Positions 1 to 10,045 of a stretch of 64,000 bases of DNA are shown piece by piece. The position numbers and the translations under genes are program-made. Within the stretch, counting starts at the first letter, position 1. Each line of letters starts with the position of its first letter. The notes below the pieces were generated by a model. It was given only the letters and a program-made list of their open reading frames with translations. It made no database searches and was not told where the DNA came from. The DNA is from Dioszegia crocea (Eukaryota > Basidiomycota > Tremellomycetes > Tremellales > Bulleribasidiaceae), in NCBI GenBank assembly GCA_001600615.1, contig BCKK01000003.1, positions 1,722,181 through 1,786,180 of the forward strand, in the 5' to 3' direction.

Positions 1-575
1 TGGCTGCGAGGTCCTATATCTTCAGCTCAGTCTTATTTAAATTTGAAATGAGAGACGTACTCGGAATCTCTGGCTGACTTGGTCGCAAAACGTCTGCTCG
101 TCTACCCCTCCCTTCTTTGCTGCTTGTTGGATCTTCAGACCATGTTCGTCTGTGCCTGTGCTGAATATGACAGGTCGTTCGGGGTATCGTAATCTTGAGT
201 ACCGAGCTATCACATCGCTGAGCACGAGTGTGTGCAGATGTCCCACATGCGGTGCTGCAAGAGGATCAGCGGATGTGAGGTGCCCAAATACGGGCCCCTG
301 TGAGCCGAGGTGGACGTACACGCATTGACATAGAAGATCGGTGTGGTGATATAGAACGGCTTGATCTGTCTCCCATCTTCCGTTTTGGTCAAGCTAAAAA
401 GCGTATTCCTGGCTTTGACAGGAGTGTCAGAAGAGGTCGCAACGGAAGTGGAGGACGATTGATAGCGAAATGTCCCTGTCGGTCTCGGCGGGAATGCACA
501 AGAGACACCTAAGCTCCCTGACCAGATTTTTGGTTTGGGGATACACCAAGCCGTCGCCGAGGCGGATAGCCGCAT
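1..575 (-). CDS. MSM1: Mitochondrial methionyl-tRNA synthetase, N-terminal part (runs off the left edge)
   Basis: Charges mitochondrial tRNA-Met with methionine. Three exons are visible on the minus strand (about 575-320, 254-61, 13-1), with introns 319-255 and 60-14. After a basic, Ser/Ala-rich leader that looks like a mitochondrial presequence comes the class I synthetase start KPFYITTPIFYVNA. The signature PHVGHLH (the HIGH box) follows, then FSTGTDEHGLKIQ, diagnostic for MetRS. The last visible residues, RFRDLAA, also fit the family. The start at 575 is the ATG that gives a plausible presequence; upstream in-frame codons are not ATG-supported. The protein is incomplete because its C-terminal catalytic half and anticodon-binding domain lie beyond position 1. 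It is divergent from SPE2, with about 255 bp between the start codons. The family is certain; mitochondrial rather than cytosolic location is inferred from the leader. Confidence 0.9.
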
Positions 576-830
576 TAGCGCGTGCTGATTGTCGATGTCT
601 GTATGCGCTAGAGATGCAAGAGTGAAGCAGGTCATGTCTCCCAGCCAAAAGTCGAGCACCTCCACCAGGTCGTTGTTTACGTAATTCGTGCCTGATCCAA
701 AAAGTCGCCCAGTGAAATTTCCTTCTGAACAGCAACCATCAACAATCATCTATAGGATAATAGGTCATACGCTCACCTGTTCCCCGTATCTATTGCCTAT
801 CAGGAGCTCTAAGGACGCAGCTACTCGACC
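576..830. promoter_or_regulatory. Shared promoter region of MSM1 and SPE2, with short upstream ORFs
   Basis: This 255-bp spacer separates two divergent start codons. On the plus strand it contains three tiny ORFs ahead of SPE2: ATG-Arg-stop at 603, ATG-Gln-Glu-stop at 614, and a 17-codon ORF at 633-686. No clear TATA box is visible. Whether the tiny ORFs lie inside the SPE2 transcript cannot be told from sequence. Confidence 0.4.
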
Positions 831-2517
831 ATGTCATCAGAAGTCGTCCTTCCCCACTCGGCCGCCTCACCATCACTTGATCCGACCACATCACCAGGTC
901 CTTTCGAAGGACCTGAGAAGCTGTTGGAGGTATGGTTCGCCCCATCCGCCGACGCCCTTTCTACCAATGCCACAGCTTCTTCTAGTTCTGGAACTCGACA
1001 GCAGCGTGAAGGTGGGAAAGACTGGAGAGGGCTAAGGCAGGTGCCTCGGGCGGTATGGGAGGAGATGTTGGATATCGTCAAGTGTAAAGTGCTGAGCGTT
1101 GTGGAGGGGGAAGAGATTGACGCGTATCTGCTCAGGTAAGCTCACGTCTGCTGTACGACTCGAAGTTCGGCGCAAGAAGCTGACTGTAATTAGCGAGTCG
1201 TCACTCTTTGTTGCTCCTCATTTGATCATCCTGAAAACGTGCGGTACGACCCTCAACCTGCTGGGTCTGCATAGAATCATTGAGATCGCTAGGGAGTATT
1301 GCGGCTTTACCAACATATGGCGGTAAGCTGTCACTTCTATTCAACCTCCAGGTGCTGCATGCTGTGAAAGGCTATCTGACGCTGTAGGTGTTTCTACTCT
1401 CGAAAGAGCTTCTTTTTCCCCGAGCGTCAAAGCGGCCCACACAAGGATTGGCGTGATGAGGTGAACTTCCTGGATGGTATATTCGGTATGTCAGGTTTCC
1501 TTCAGCTGGCTGTCCATGGTTAAGCGCTACAGATCATACTTCGCAGAGCTGATACTCCCAGGCGCAGCTGGAACAGCCTACATCGTCGGCCCCATGAACA
1601 GGGACCATTGGTTATTATACCTTACATCACCCAACACCCAGCCCCTCCTCCCTTCTCCCTCAGCCACCCCCTCACTCCCAGCGCCCTCTCGACCTACGCC
1701 TCCCCTCCCCTCCCCATCCTCGGCCCTATCCACCGCCCGAATAGTATACGAAGACACGACCCTCGAGATCCTCATGTCACACCTCCGTCCTCAAGGGCGC
1801 GAACCCTTCTTCCCCCCTGCTTCAACCTCGGACGTGCCTGTCGGCGGCCACGAGCTCGGCCGTCGGATATCGTCAAACCTTGGCATCGACACCCTGTTCC
1901 CAGCGGACGAAACTACACTCGATTCATTCGGGTTTGATCCATGCGGATACTCGGCAAATGCCGTTGTAGGCTCCGGTCTACCCGGTACAGGCTCAGGAGA
2001 AGGAGGGAAGGGCGGAGGATACTTCACCATCCACGTCACTCCTGAAGAAGGATGGAGTTACGCTTCTTTCGAATGTAATGTCCCTCTACCTTCCGCTGGG
2101 GATGCCGATTCCGATTCCGGATCCACCACCCAATCCAACGGGAACGGAGTGACAACTCGACCGGACCTACCCACTCTCATTCGGAAAGTCGTCGATATCT
2201 TCCAGCCCAACAGGCTGTCGATCACACTATTCGTTTCAACCCCTTCGCCACTGGTCGATTCGGCCCTAGCGGCAGATCATGATGTTTCAGCTGTGGTCAC
2301 TGGTGGTGCTGTAGCTGGGGCGGGAGCCAGCTCGAAGACGGCGGAGATTGAGGGTCAGGCGTGGAAAGCTTTCCGAGGCGATATGCTGGGTAAAGACTTT
2401 GAGAGGAAAGATCGGATAGGGTATGAGTTTGTGGGGTACGATTTGGTCTTTGCGTGCTTTGAGAGAAGGGGGTGGGCGGAGCCTGCGGGTGTCAAAGGCG
2501 GTATAGAGTTGGCGTAG
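831..2517 (+). CDS. SPE2: S-adenosylmethionine decarboxylase proenzyme
   Basis: Makes decarboxylated S-adenosylmethionine, the aminopropyl donor for spermidine and spermine synthesis in the cytosol. Four exons (831-1135, 1194-1322, 1388-1485, 1547-2517) give 500 residues. The N-terminus carries the family motif [12 protein letters not shown]. Exon 2 opens with the self-processing site LSESSLF, where cleavage between Glu and Ser creates the pyruvoyl cofactor; intron 1 splits the Ser codon just before that Glu. Further signatures are [14 protein letters not shown], the [13 protein letters not shown] block and the [19 protein letters not shown] strand (here [15 protein letters not shown]). The protein is longer than the usual 350-400 residues because of low-complexity Ser/Pro and Gly/Ser linkers in exon 4. 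The branch sites are CTGAC-like. The next gene downstream on the same strand is unrelated. Confidence 0.97.
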
Positions 2518-3186
2518 ACGTCTAGAGTATGGTTTGCGATTGCATTTATGGCGGATCTTCACTGCGACTTTGGGATTGTGTTCAGGCTTGGTTCATAGGG
2601 TCAGTCGAGTAGATTCTCTAGATACTACACAGGTTCCAGACACGGCAGGCTATGAATGTGTATTCTGGTATTTGCTTGCATTTCAGTCAGGTCTTGTAGG
2701 AACGAGCTAGACCCATGGTCAAAATTCAATGCGCACACTCTAATACTGAAGCCGCGCTGCCCGCCACAACAGATTTTGTCGAGCATGAAGACCGAGGTGT
2801 TAGGGCACGAGTACAGCAGTGACAGGCTACGACGGGGGAACGACCTCAAAGGACATCATCCTCCTAACGTGTGCGAGGCCCCATTGGTTTCAACAAGCTT
2901 GCTATTGGCTTCTCGCCCCCTGCTTGGAGCATGAAGTCAAAGGACAGTCCGCGAATGGTCGTTTTGGGGCTGGATCAGGCTGGCGTCGGAAGAGACATAT
3001 AAGCTGATCGCCCTAACCTCGCATCCCTCTCTCTGTGCGCCTTACCTTTGCTTGGAACGTGTCGACCCCCCTGCTGTCAGGCATCATCAACCGCACTCTC
3101 TTCGCGGTGTCACCCACACCACACCATACAGCAAGCCACCCTCCTGCGTCGCGTCGCATTCACCCCTTGACCGTCCTTCCAGCCCG
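2518..3186. other. Intergenic, no gene recognised
   Basis: This 669-bp spacer lies between SPE2 and the next plus-strand gene. It has short overlapping ORFs on both strands with no protein-like composition, and CA/CT-rich sequence just before 3187. It probably holds the SPE2 3' end and the promoter of the next gene. Confidence 0.6.
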
Positions 3187-3831
3187 ATGGCTGGCGAGTT
3201 TTCCGACCAAGGTGGTCTCACCGACCAAGAACGAGTGATCGAGCCGAACTACTCAGTCACTGACATCAAGTTCATCGAATGGTGGCGTACATTGTTTCCG
3301 ACAGCCTGCATCAGTCATACCAAACACGTCCGCCTAGAGTTTCCCAATTGCGTGAGCACGCCATCAATCGTGCTTACCAGTGGAGATCCGTCCTTCCGTG
3401 CCTCCATTTCAGACATATTTCGCAAGGTTTCGGGGAGGGTCGATACTGAAGGAGACGATGTTGACTTTAGCAAGGAGGAAAGAGACGAGATCTTGGGTCT
3501 TCCGTGCGCGACCATCATCATGCCCTCCGTGACCGACTACGACCTGTTCGAGAACGCCTTTGGGTTGGGCATGTCGGACGGCACTGTGATGCCGCGCGGA
3601 GATGCCAGTTGGAACGGGGTGACGGTCCGCTTGAAGTCATCCCCGCGCGAAACCGAGGGGTATCTCTTTCGTGTCACAGCCAAGAAGCAGACTCCTGGAT
3701 GGAAACCAAATTACTCTTCCTCACTGTATGCTTTTCGATTCGCATCGCAACGAGACCCGGAGCAGGTCACTGTTGTCGAGGTATGGCAGGAGTTTTCCGG
3801 AGTTGACGACATGAATACCGATTATGACTGA
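3187..3831 (+). CDS. Hypothetical protein, intronless, 214 aa
   Basis: I do not recognise this protein. The reading frame stays open from the ATG at 3187 to the stop at 3829-3831 with no intron, which is unusual here. The ORF extends upstream to 3052, but the upstream part is Pro/His-rich and looks like untranslated leader, so the internal Met (MAGEFSD) is preferred. The sequence is mixed alpha/beta and acidic, with no signal peptide or membrane segment. It ends in an acidic DDMNTDYD tail. Its 3' end faces the CENP-A gene, about 500 bp away. Confidence 0.55.
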   Translation: MAGEFSDQGGLTDQERVIEPNYSVTDIKFIEWWRTLFPTACISHTKHVRLEFPNCVSTPSIVLTSGDPSFRASISDIFRKVSGRVDTEGDDVDFSKEERDEILGLPCATIIMPSVTDYDLFENAFGLGMSDGTVMPRGDASWNGVTVRLKSSPRETEGYLFRVTAKKQTPGWKPNYSSSLYAFRFASQRDPEQVTVVEVWQEFSGVDDMNTDYD

Positions 3832-4348
3832 GGATACGCGTACGGCCGAGAATCCGGTCGTTGTGAAGGATGAGAATGGCATGAGTCGTCGGCTTCGGAT
3901 TCCAGGGCGTATTAGTCAGACAGTAGTCAGTGGATGAAAGAGGCCCTACAGATCCGGAGAGTCGAAAGTGTCATGCCTCATTGCATGGCACAATTTAGCA
4001 ACATGCTGGAGAATCAGCACAAGACGCGCAGCCCCGGACAGATGGTACTCACCTCATCACACACTCCAGATTCACACGCACTTTGGTACACCTAGAAACA
4101 TCCAGCCAAGGTTTACTTAATTGTATCATACCCATTATTCTACCATACAATACAAATTACCTTCTCCGACCACGCAAGCAGACCATTCCTTCAACACCCC
4201 ATCCCCCAGTCCTTATACTCTTCCCACATGTCACTCTTCATTACAGTCAAAGTTCTTAATCACCCAACGGCCTCGCTTCCCAGATATCTCCGCCGAAAAC
4301 TCCCTCCTTGAGATCCATCCCAACTCTCCCAGACTTCGCCGCGCCGAC
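3832..4348. other. Convergent intergenic region
   Basis: Spacer between two facing gene 3' ends. An AT-richer, CA-rich stretch lies around 4100-4250. Nothing gene-like was seen. Confidence 0.5.
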
Positions 4349-5406
4349 CTATCCGTGCCCTGACCAATTCCCTCTTATTCTCCTCGCAAGCTGCATATCC
4401 TTCGTCATGATAGTCACGCGCTTAGCATGTACGGCGCATAGATTGCTAAGCATGCGTCAGCGCCCGCCCTATTCCTGCTTCACAAACCCTGTCGGGCGAG
4501 ACTGCAAGACTTACGCGTCTTCGAAAAGATGTATCAAATACGCCTCAGCGGCTTCTTGTAATGCTAGCAGAGCGGTCGATTGCCATCGCATAGCTCCGAT
4601 AGTCTCTAGGGATCCCATATCCTGTGCGACTTCCCGGACCTATAAGTGAATCAGCAATCATTCTACCATTCCAATTCCTCGCCCGATGGCCCATGACCCC
4701 CTAAACACCTCCAGCTAGACCAACAGACCGCCGCTAACTCCTTTGGATCGCCAGATGCAACACAGAATTGAGATGGAGGTAACGTACCAATCGTGAAAAT
4801 GGTAATTTCCGCAATAACAAATCGGTACTCTTTTGATATTTCCTAATTTCGCGCAGAGCGACTGTTCCCGGTCGATAACGATGTGGGCGCTTGGGGTCTG
4901 CTTGGGCTTGTGGGGGCGGAGCGGCCGGACGGCGAGCTTGGGGGACTGCAGGTCATCAGCATAAGATTAAGATCAAGGGGCACGGAAAGAGTGATGTTAG
5001 ATGCTGGTAATTGTGACGTCGCGTCTGCTCTCAGAGCACTCCCACCGCCCAAATGAGTAGGACACATCCATGAGGCCTCCAATCTTTCTCACGCGTCCTA
5101 CTCAGGATATCGCGTCCCATAACCCAGCCCGTCTCCCAAACGCCAAATACCAAGCGCCAAACACCAAACGCCAAACGCCAACCCCAAACACTCACCAGCA
5201 CTCTTCCTCGGCGCCTTCCCACCCGTACTTTTCCTAGCTGTATTCTTCTCAATCGTCCTCGCTTTCCCCTTCCCCTTCCCGCCCGCCGCTGCATTGCCTA
5301 AGCGAGACGGACCAGCCGCGGCATTCCCATTAGTCTTGGCAGGGGCAGCATTGTTGAGTGAATTCCGACCCGAGGGGTTTGTGGGGCCCGCGACAGTTCG
5401 TGCCAT
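4349..5406 (-). CDS. CSE4: Centromeric histone H3 variant (CENP-A/Cse4)
   Basis: Replaces H3 in centromeric nucleosomes and seeds the kinetochore. Four exons on the minus strand (5406-5196, 4945-4788, 4639-4515, 4445-4349) sum to 196 codons plus stop. Exon 2 holds the histone-fold entry [20 protein letters not shown] and ends [11 protein letters not shown]. Exon 3 gives VREVAQD, a long loop 1, then [18 protein letters not shown]. Exon 4 gives [24 protein letters not shown]. The long loop 1, the Trp in RWQS and the [13 protein letters not shown] helix separate it from canonical H3 and match Cse4/CENP-A. The tail is unusual: it starts MART like H3, inserts a Gly/Ala/Asn-rich stretch, then carries [20 protein letters not shown] (residues 49-68), nearly the H3 tail with its Lys9/Lys14/Lys18 equivalents. 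Intron 1 is long for this genome (250 nt). Confidence 0.95.
5130..5190. repeat. Degenerate tandem CCAAACG-type repeat in CENP-A intron 1
   Basis: About eight imperfect copies of a 6-8 bp unit of the form CCAAACG / CCAAATA / CCAAGCG run directly next to the 5' splice site of CENP-A intron 1. It reads as a GTTTGGC-rich tract on the coding strand. Confidence 0.75.
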
Positions 5407-5918
5407 TCTCCAATTAGGGTCGACTGGGACTAGGTAACGGTGTGTCGGAGTGTGAGCTGAGATGGAAAGAAAAGTGTGGACGCGTCTGGCCGAGATGTGT
5501 TAAATGTTCCGGGCTGCTGCTGGATCCGCGAGGTTTCGCCTTGATTTCTCGTCTGTTGTGTGTTTCCGGTCGGATTTCTCCTACAGATGACGCGGTATAT
5601 TGGCACTTGGGTATCTTCAGGTGGATGTGGGTCTTAGTGTATAAGAGTCGATGATAAATTAGGGTATTATTGAGAGAGTGATCACCTCAAAGGGGGCGGG
5701 GAATAGGGCGGCAAAACCAGCCACGCCAAATTTGATTCCGCCCCTTCTCCCCACTTTGCCCCACTTGACCGGAGCCTTGCAGTTGCCTCTGATGTGTTCA
5801 ACATGTACCGTACTGTACATCAATACAATGCAAGATATGACTTAGTGATTACAAGTCCCCAAAATCTCCCAACGTCCGCTTGTGTACTCTGCCGATGATC
5901 GATCGCGCCCTGCACAAC
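5407..5918. other. Upstream region of CENP-A / downstream of PPT1
   Basis: This 512-bp spacer separates two minus-strand genes. It has a C-rich tract with GGGGCGGGG-like boxes around 5690-5765. ORFs here are short and not protein-like. It should contain the CENP-A promoter and the PPT1 3' end. Confidence 0.5.
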
Positions 5919-7245
5919 CTAAACCCTCCCACCAACCCATCTATCCACCATCCGATCTGCACAATCCCCCGAATCCAAATCCATATGTTCCCCCGGACAA
6001 TGTTCGAGGTGGACGTGTCCGCGCTCATCTAGCGCCCTGAGGCCGATCCAGTCTTCAGTGTATAGAGGTTGTTGTTTCAGGGGTAGGAGGAGTGTTTTGT
6101 TTCCGGGTGCGTAGGTCCAGAAATGGGCTGATTGGGCTGGAGAGACAGTTTCTGCTTGCATCAGCCAGAGCACAAGGATAAGAACAGGATTAGACAAGCC
6201 GTATCGCGATAGTGGTGAATGATAGCGAGAAGAACAACTCACGGTCCGCATCAAACATGACCGCTATGAGATTATCTAACCCCTCCAATCTCCCACTCCC
6301 TCGTTCATACCACCCACTCTCTCCGTCCCTTCCCGGTCCTCCTTCATCCTGCGGCAACGTCTCATTATTCAATCTCGTCAAGAATGTATTCGCCTCGGCG
6401 TACTCTCCCAATCTCTCCACGTCTCTAAAATATTGCGCTTGTACCAGGTGATCTTGGGCCCAAGAAGTATAGATCCCCGTTCGTGCTGCGCGGGCTGCGA
6501 GGCGACATTGCAGAGTTGGGGGTGTGGGACATGGGAGTAAGGCGGATATGCCATAGTGCGGTGTGCCGAACTGACACGTTCAGCTCCATCTTCCGTTCCG
6601 TACAGGCAAGTATAGGCTCACAGTGATGAGGTTCTTGATGGGTGGGTTGTTGCAGAATTGTGCGTACGCGCGGAGATATAAGCCTCCTTGAGAGAAACCC
6701 ATCCCGTCGAACTATAAAGTCAGCTTTAATCAAAAGCCGACATCGTAGATTGACCTCCAGCCGAGGGTTGACTCACGCCTTTCGCTAACTCCGGTATCTT
6801 CCCCAGCTGCTCACATCCATCCTGTACCTGATCCTCCATCTTTCCGAACTATGCATCAATACTGAGATCTTCTCCGACAGACTAAACTTACAAAGCCCGC
6901 TTTCCGCTCAGCGTCCAGATTACCTCCAAGAGGGATCTGAACAGAATAGACGAAAATCCCAGGGTATTTCACTTTGATGTCGTCGATGAAGCCAGCTATC
7001 CCTTCTGAGAGGGCCGTATCGCCTAGCCCATGCCTATCTCGTCAGACTAGTCATTGTCATTATTACAAGGACAGGAGGACAAACCATATGACCAGAGGTC
7101 GATGTGAGGTGCGGTTGTTGCCCACGTTGGTGTTGGCGAGTAAAGGATGTTGAGGTGTATCCGGTCCCGTAGGTACCGCTGCGGCTGAAGCGAAGCCGGA
7201 GATACTAGTCGAAAAGAGTGCGCCTAGCAAGAGTGAGGACCTCAT
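5919..7245 (-). CDS. PPT1: Palmitoyl-protein thioesterase
   Basis: Removes fatty acyl groups from S-acylated proteins in the lysosome/vacuole. Six exons (7245-7085, 7033-6892, 6848-6777, 6711-6622, 6570-6243, 6151-5919) give 341 residues. The first exon encodes a signal peptide (MRSSLLLGALFSTSISGFASA). Intron 1 interrupts the Trp codon of VIWHGLGD, the first family block. Then come KYPGIFVYSVQIP, DAERKAGF, and the nucleophile elbow GFSQGG followed by LYLRAYAQFCNNPPIKNLIT. The C-terminal block QPLYTEDWIGLRALDE ... GEHM contains the expected Asp and His of the triad. All key residues are present. It is divergent from MPC2, with about 255 bp between starts. Ascomycete budding yeast lacks this enzyme, but basidiomycetes commonly have it. 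Confidence 0.95.
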
Positions 7246-7500
7246 TGTGCTATAGATGGCTGGGCTGCTCTGTATAGGATGAAGGGATCGATGATTGAGC
7301 ATAGGGTTGGCTGGGCGCTTGGGTGGCGGACTCAAAGTCCCGGGGAAGTTTACAGCCATGCCGTCAGAGTGGAGGCCCGTGCGCTTGCTTGGGGGGGCGG
7401 AACCAAAAGCTCTCCCTCGGCCTCGGACCACTCAAAATCCCATTTTCCGCATACACTACCTACACCTTACACACCTATACACCACCCAGACCCTTCAATC

Positions 7501-8008
7501 ATGTCCGGACAGGCATCTACAGCTGCTGCGGCAGCGACAACATCCAAGTTTCAGGCATTCATGAATCACCCAGCGGGACCCAGGTGCGTGGTCTTGCTTA
7601 ATCACCCGTGGCGCGCGTCTGAATGATCTCCGTCGCTAGAGTTCAAGCTGACCCATAGGACAATCTTCTTCTGGGCACCTATGGCTAAATGGGCATTAGT
7701 CGCTGCGGGCGTTAAAGATCTTTCACGACCTGCCGAAAAACTCAGTTTGAATCAGAATTTGGCTCTGACAGCAACGGGTTTCATCTGGGTAAGTTCCCTT
7801 GTGGCTCAGGGCATGGTGGAGTCAAGTGGGCAGGTGCTTATACCTACAGGTCAGATACTCATTCGTCATCACCCCAGTCAACTACTCACTTGCCGCTGTC
7901 AACTTCTTTGTGGGCGCCACCGGGTTGGGGCAGCTGTATAGGATTTGGGATTACAGACGGAGTCACCCAACGGCGGCGGCAGTGACGGAGGCTGTGCACT
8001 CAAAGTAG
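7501..8008 (+). CDS. MPC2: Mitochondrial pyruvate carrier subunit 2
   Basis: Subunit of the inner-membrane heterodimer that imports pyruvate into the matrix. Three exons (7501-7583, 7659-7788, 7850-8008) give 123 residues, the normal family size. The order of family blocks is intact: FMNHPAGPRTIFFWAPMAKW, then GLKDLSRPAEKLS-like (here GVKDLSRPAEKLS), then LALTATGFIWVRYSFVITPVNYSLAAVNFFVG and the basic end LYRIWDYR. Hydrophobic helices span roughly residues 28-45, 60-80 and 84-105. Being the MPC2 type, it should need an MPC1 partner, which is not in this window. The starts of MPC2 and PPT1 face away from each other across a short shared promoter. Confidence 0.95.
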
Positions 8009-8431
8009 GGGGTGAGATTCCAATTGGGGATGGATAGCGTGGAATTTGATGGATGAGGATGGGGTTCTGGGGCAGGTGAAGGATCTGGCGGCGAGGGCAC
8101 GGCTCTATACACCAAGGCGGCGTTGTACGATATCATCCGATGCACTGGATAGGAATACGAATACGGATCGTTGAAGAGAAACGTTTAGCTCTACCTATCG
8201 AGATATCGGACACGGAGCTCAGATTGAGGTATAGGCGGCTACGTATTTGAGACACTGATCTCCAGATGTAACCCCAAAGAGCCCCGCATTGTGATTCCAG
8301 CCTCACTTCGACGCCTGACCGTTCCCAGGGTCTAAGACAGATAGTGCTGGCCTCACCGTGGGATGGGTCTGCCGTGGACCGACTGAGTGGCCATTGGCGT
8401 ATGAGTGACAAGCTCGTGAGATCACCAAAGC
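8009..8431. other. Convergent intergenic region
   Basis: Between the 3' ends of MPC2 and the minus-strand gene at 8432. A minus-strand open frame (8133-8525) overlaps the neighbour in another frame and has no family features, so I left it out. Confidence 0.5.
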
Positions 8432-10045
8432 CTAGGGCTTCCGAGGCGACGTGACTCTGTCCCAAGTGTCCAGGATATCCTGCGCCAGACTGGAGATACG
8501 CTCCCCCGGCCCAGGGTCCGGACACGCAGTCCCTGGTGTATCTGACTTCAACGCAGAAGGGGATGATGTCGGAGGTGAGGCGAGGTGGCGTAAACCAGTC
8601 AAGAGGGGCTGAACGGTGATTTCGAGTAGGCGGGGTAGGTGCGCAGGGTCGGTATACCCAATGAGCATATCAAGTAGTGACACCGCTCTGAGTTTCTCCT
8701 CCTCCTCTGCCCCACTGTCCATCCTCAGACACTCAAACGCCTCACCCAATACCTCCCCCACCGCCGTTTTATCCACCCATAGCCCAATTACACCCCCACT
8801 TACAGCCCTAAACGCCCTCGGCGCCTCTTTCCCTCCATTCTTTGGCAATCCCAATAAATCCAAACATTCCCTTGTAACATGTCGGACATATACACTCTCA
8901 TCTACTCCGCTCGGAAGGCGCCGAAGGACCTCAGTGGCCTGAAGGACTTTACGCTCGTCTACTGGTTCAGCATCTGAAAGGGCTCGTTCGCCGAATAAGT
9001 TCAATAGGAGCCCGAGGGGTCCTGTGGGCCTTAAGAGCTGGAGAGAGAGTTGACGATGGGTGATTTGGGTAATGTAGGGGGGATAGGACGGGGATGGGTT
9101 GGGAGATGGGTTGATTTCGGTTATTGATGCGGGCCCTGGAGTTGGGGATGTCTCCTTTGCTTGACGGGGGGAGATGAGGGATAGTACACCAGAGAGTGCC
9201 AGGAGGGCCTGAGCAGGGGGCAGAGTGGATAGGGTCGATATGAACCTCTGTCGGATTTGGGCGTGCGTTGGAGGAGGGAGTGAAGGGGTGTAACCGAGGA
9301 GGATGGTAGAGAGGAGGATAGGGGGTAAATGGGACGTGAGGAGGATTTGGGTGATGGTGGTAGGTGGGAGATGACGAAGTGGGGCGGAGTCGCTAGGTCC
9401 TGATTCCGATTGGGATGCAGGAGGGGGAGGCGTAGGTCGGAGAAGAGCAAGTAGAGCGAGTAGGACGGGTTTGAGCGGAGGGTCTGAAGGAGGTGGAGAA
9501 GCCGGAGAGGAGGTGAGGAGGGTGGTTAAGTACGTAGAGGAGACTTCTCGGAGAAGGTTTAATGAATGAGTGAGGAGGAGACGAATAAGTCGGAGATCTG
9601 CTGTGCCTAGTATAACTGGACTAATCAGCTCTGAGGGTTGATGCTCGTCAATGTGGGTAGGGAGAAGCTTACAATCTCTCGATTCGGCTTTTCTGTGCTC
9701 TGCAGGCCAGAATTCCTTAACTAACTCATTCTGCAATCCCAGTAAGAGGTCCAGACACCTCACACCCAGTAACAACCCAGGCTCGACTTCCTCGCTGACT
9801 GTAAGATCCGATAATCCCCTGGCGAGTACGTCTGACCCGTCCCCTTCATCATGCCCGTCCGAGCCCTTGCTTCTACCTGACTCTGTAATGCTCCTCAGAC
9901 CTTCATCCCATGTATGAGGCAATGACTTCCAGCTCGCAATCACGCGCTTTTCAAGTTCGGCAGTGTCGGTAGGTAAGTCGGCTGGAGGTTGAAGGAGGAT
10001 ATTCGCCGCTTTGAGGATATCTTTGATGGTGATCTGTCGAGCCAT
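8432..10045 (-). CDS. Hypothetical helical-repeat protein, 537 aa, intronless
   Basis: I do not recognise this protein with confidence. One uninterrupted frame starts MARQITIKDILKAAN and has no introns, which is rare in this window. The body is rich in Leu-based amphipathic helices (for example VRCLDLLLGLQNELVKEF, LRLIRLLLTHSLNLLREV, LLALLALLRP), broken by Ser/Pro linkers. This pattern is typical of armadillo/HEAT-type scaffolds. There is no signal peptide or clear membrane span. A Tti2-like cofactor of PIKK kinases is conceivable from length and Leu periodicity, but no diagnostic motif was seen. It is divergent from the gene at 10279, with 233 bp between starts. Confidence 0.65.
   Translation of the reverse strand: MARQITIKDILKAANILLQPPADLPTDTAELEKRVIASWKSLPHTWDEGLRSITESGRSKGSDGHDEGDGSDVLARGLSDLTVSEEVEPGLLLGVRCLDLLLGLQNELVKEFWPAEHRKAESRDCKLLPTHIDEHQPSELISPVILGTADLRLIRLLLTHSLNLLREVSSTYLTTLLTSSPASPPPSDPPLKPVLLALLALLRPTPPPPASQSESGPSDSAPLRHLPPTTITQILLTSHLPPILLSTILLGYTPSLPPPTHAQIRQRFISTLSTLPPAQALLALSGVLSLISPRQAKETSPTPGPASITEINPSPNPSPSYPPYITQITHRQLSLQLLRPTGPLGLLLNLFGERALSDAEPVDERKVLQATEVLRRLPSGVDESVYVRHVTRECLDLLGLPKNGGKEAPRAFRAVSGGVIGLWVDKTAVGEVLGEAFECLRMDSGAEEEEKLRAVSLLDMLIGYTDPAHLPRLLEITVQPLLTGLRHLASPPTSSPSALKSDTPGTACPDPGPGERISSLAQDILDTWDRVTSPRKP

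Noticed and set aside
4349..5406. Canonical histone H3
   Set aside because: The tail has [20 protein letters not shown], but loop 1 is too long, RWQS replaces RFQS, and the helix 2 sequence is CENP-A-like.
9121..9450. Overlapping ORF inside the helical-repeat gene
   Set aside because: Shadow frame of the Ser/Pro/Leu-rich coding sequence.
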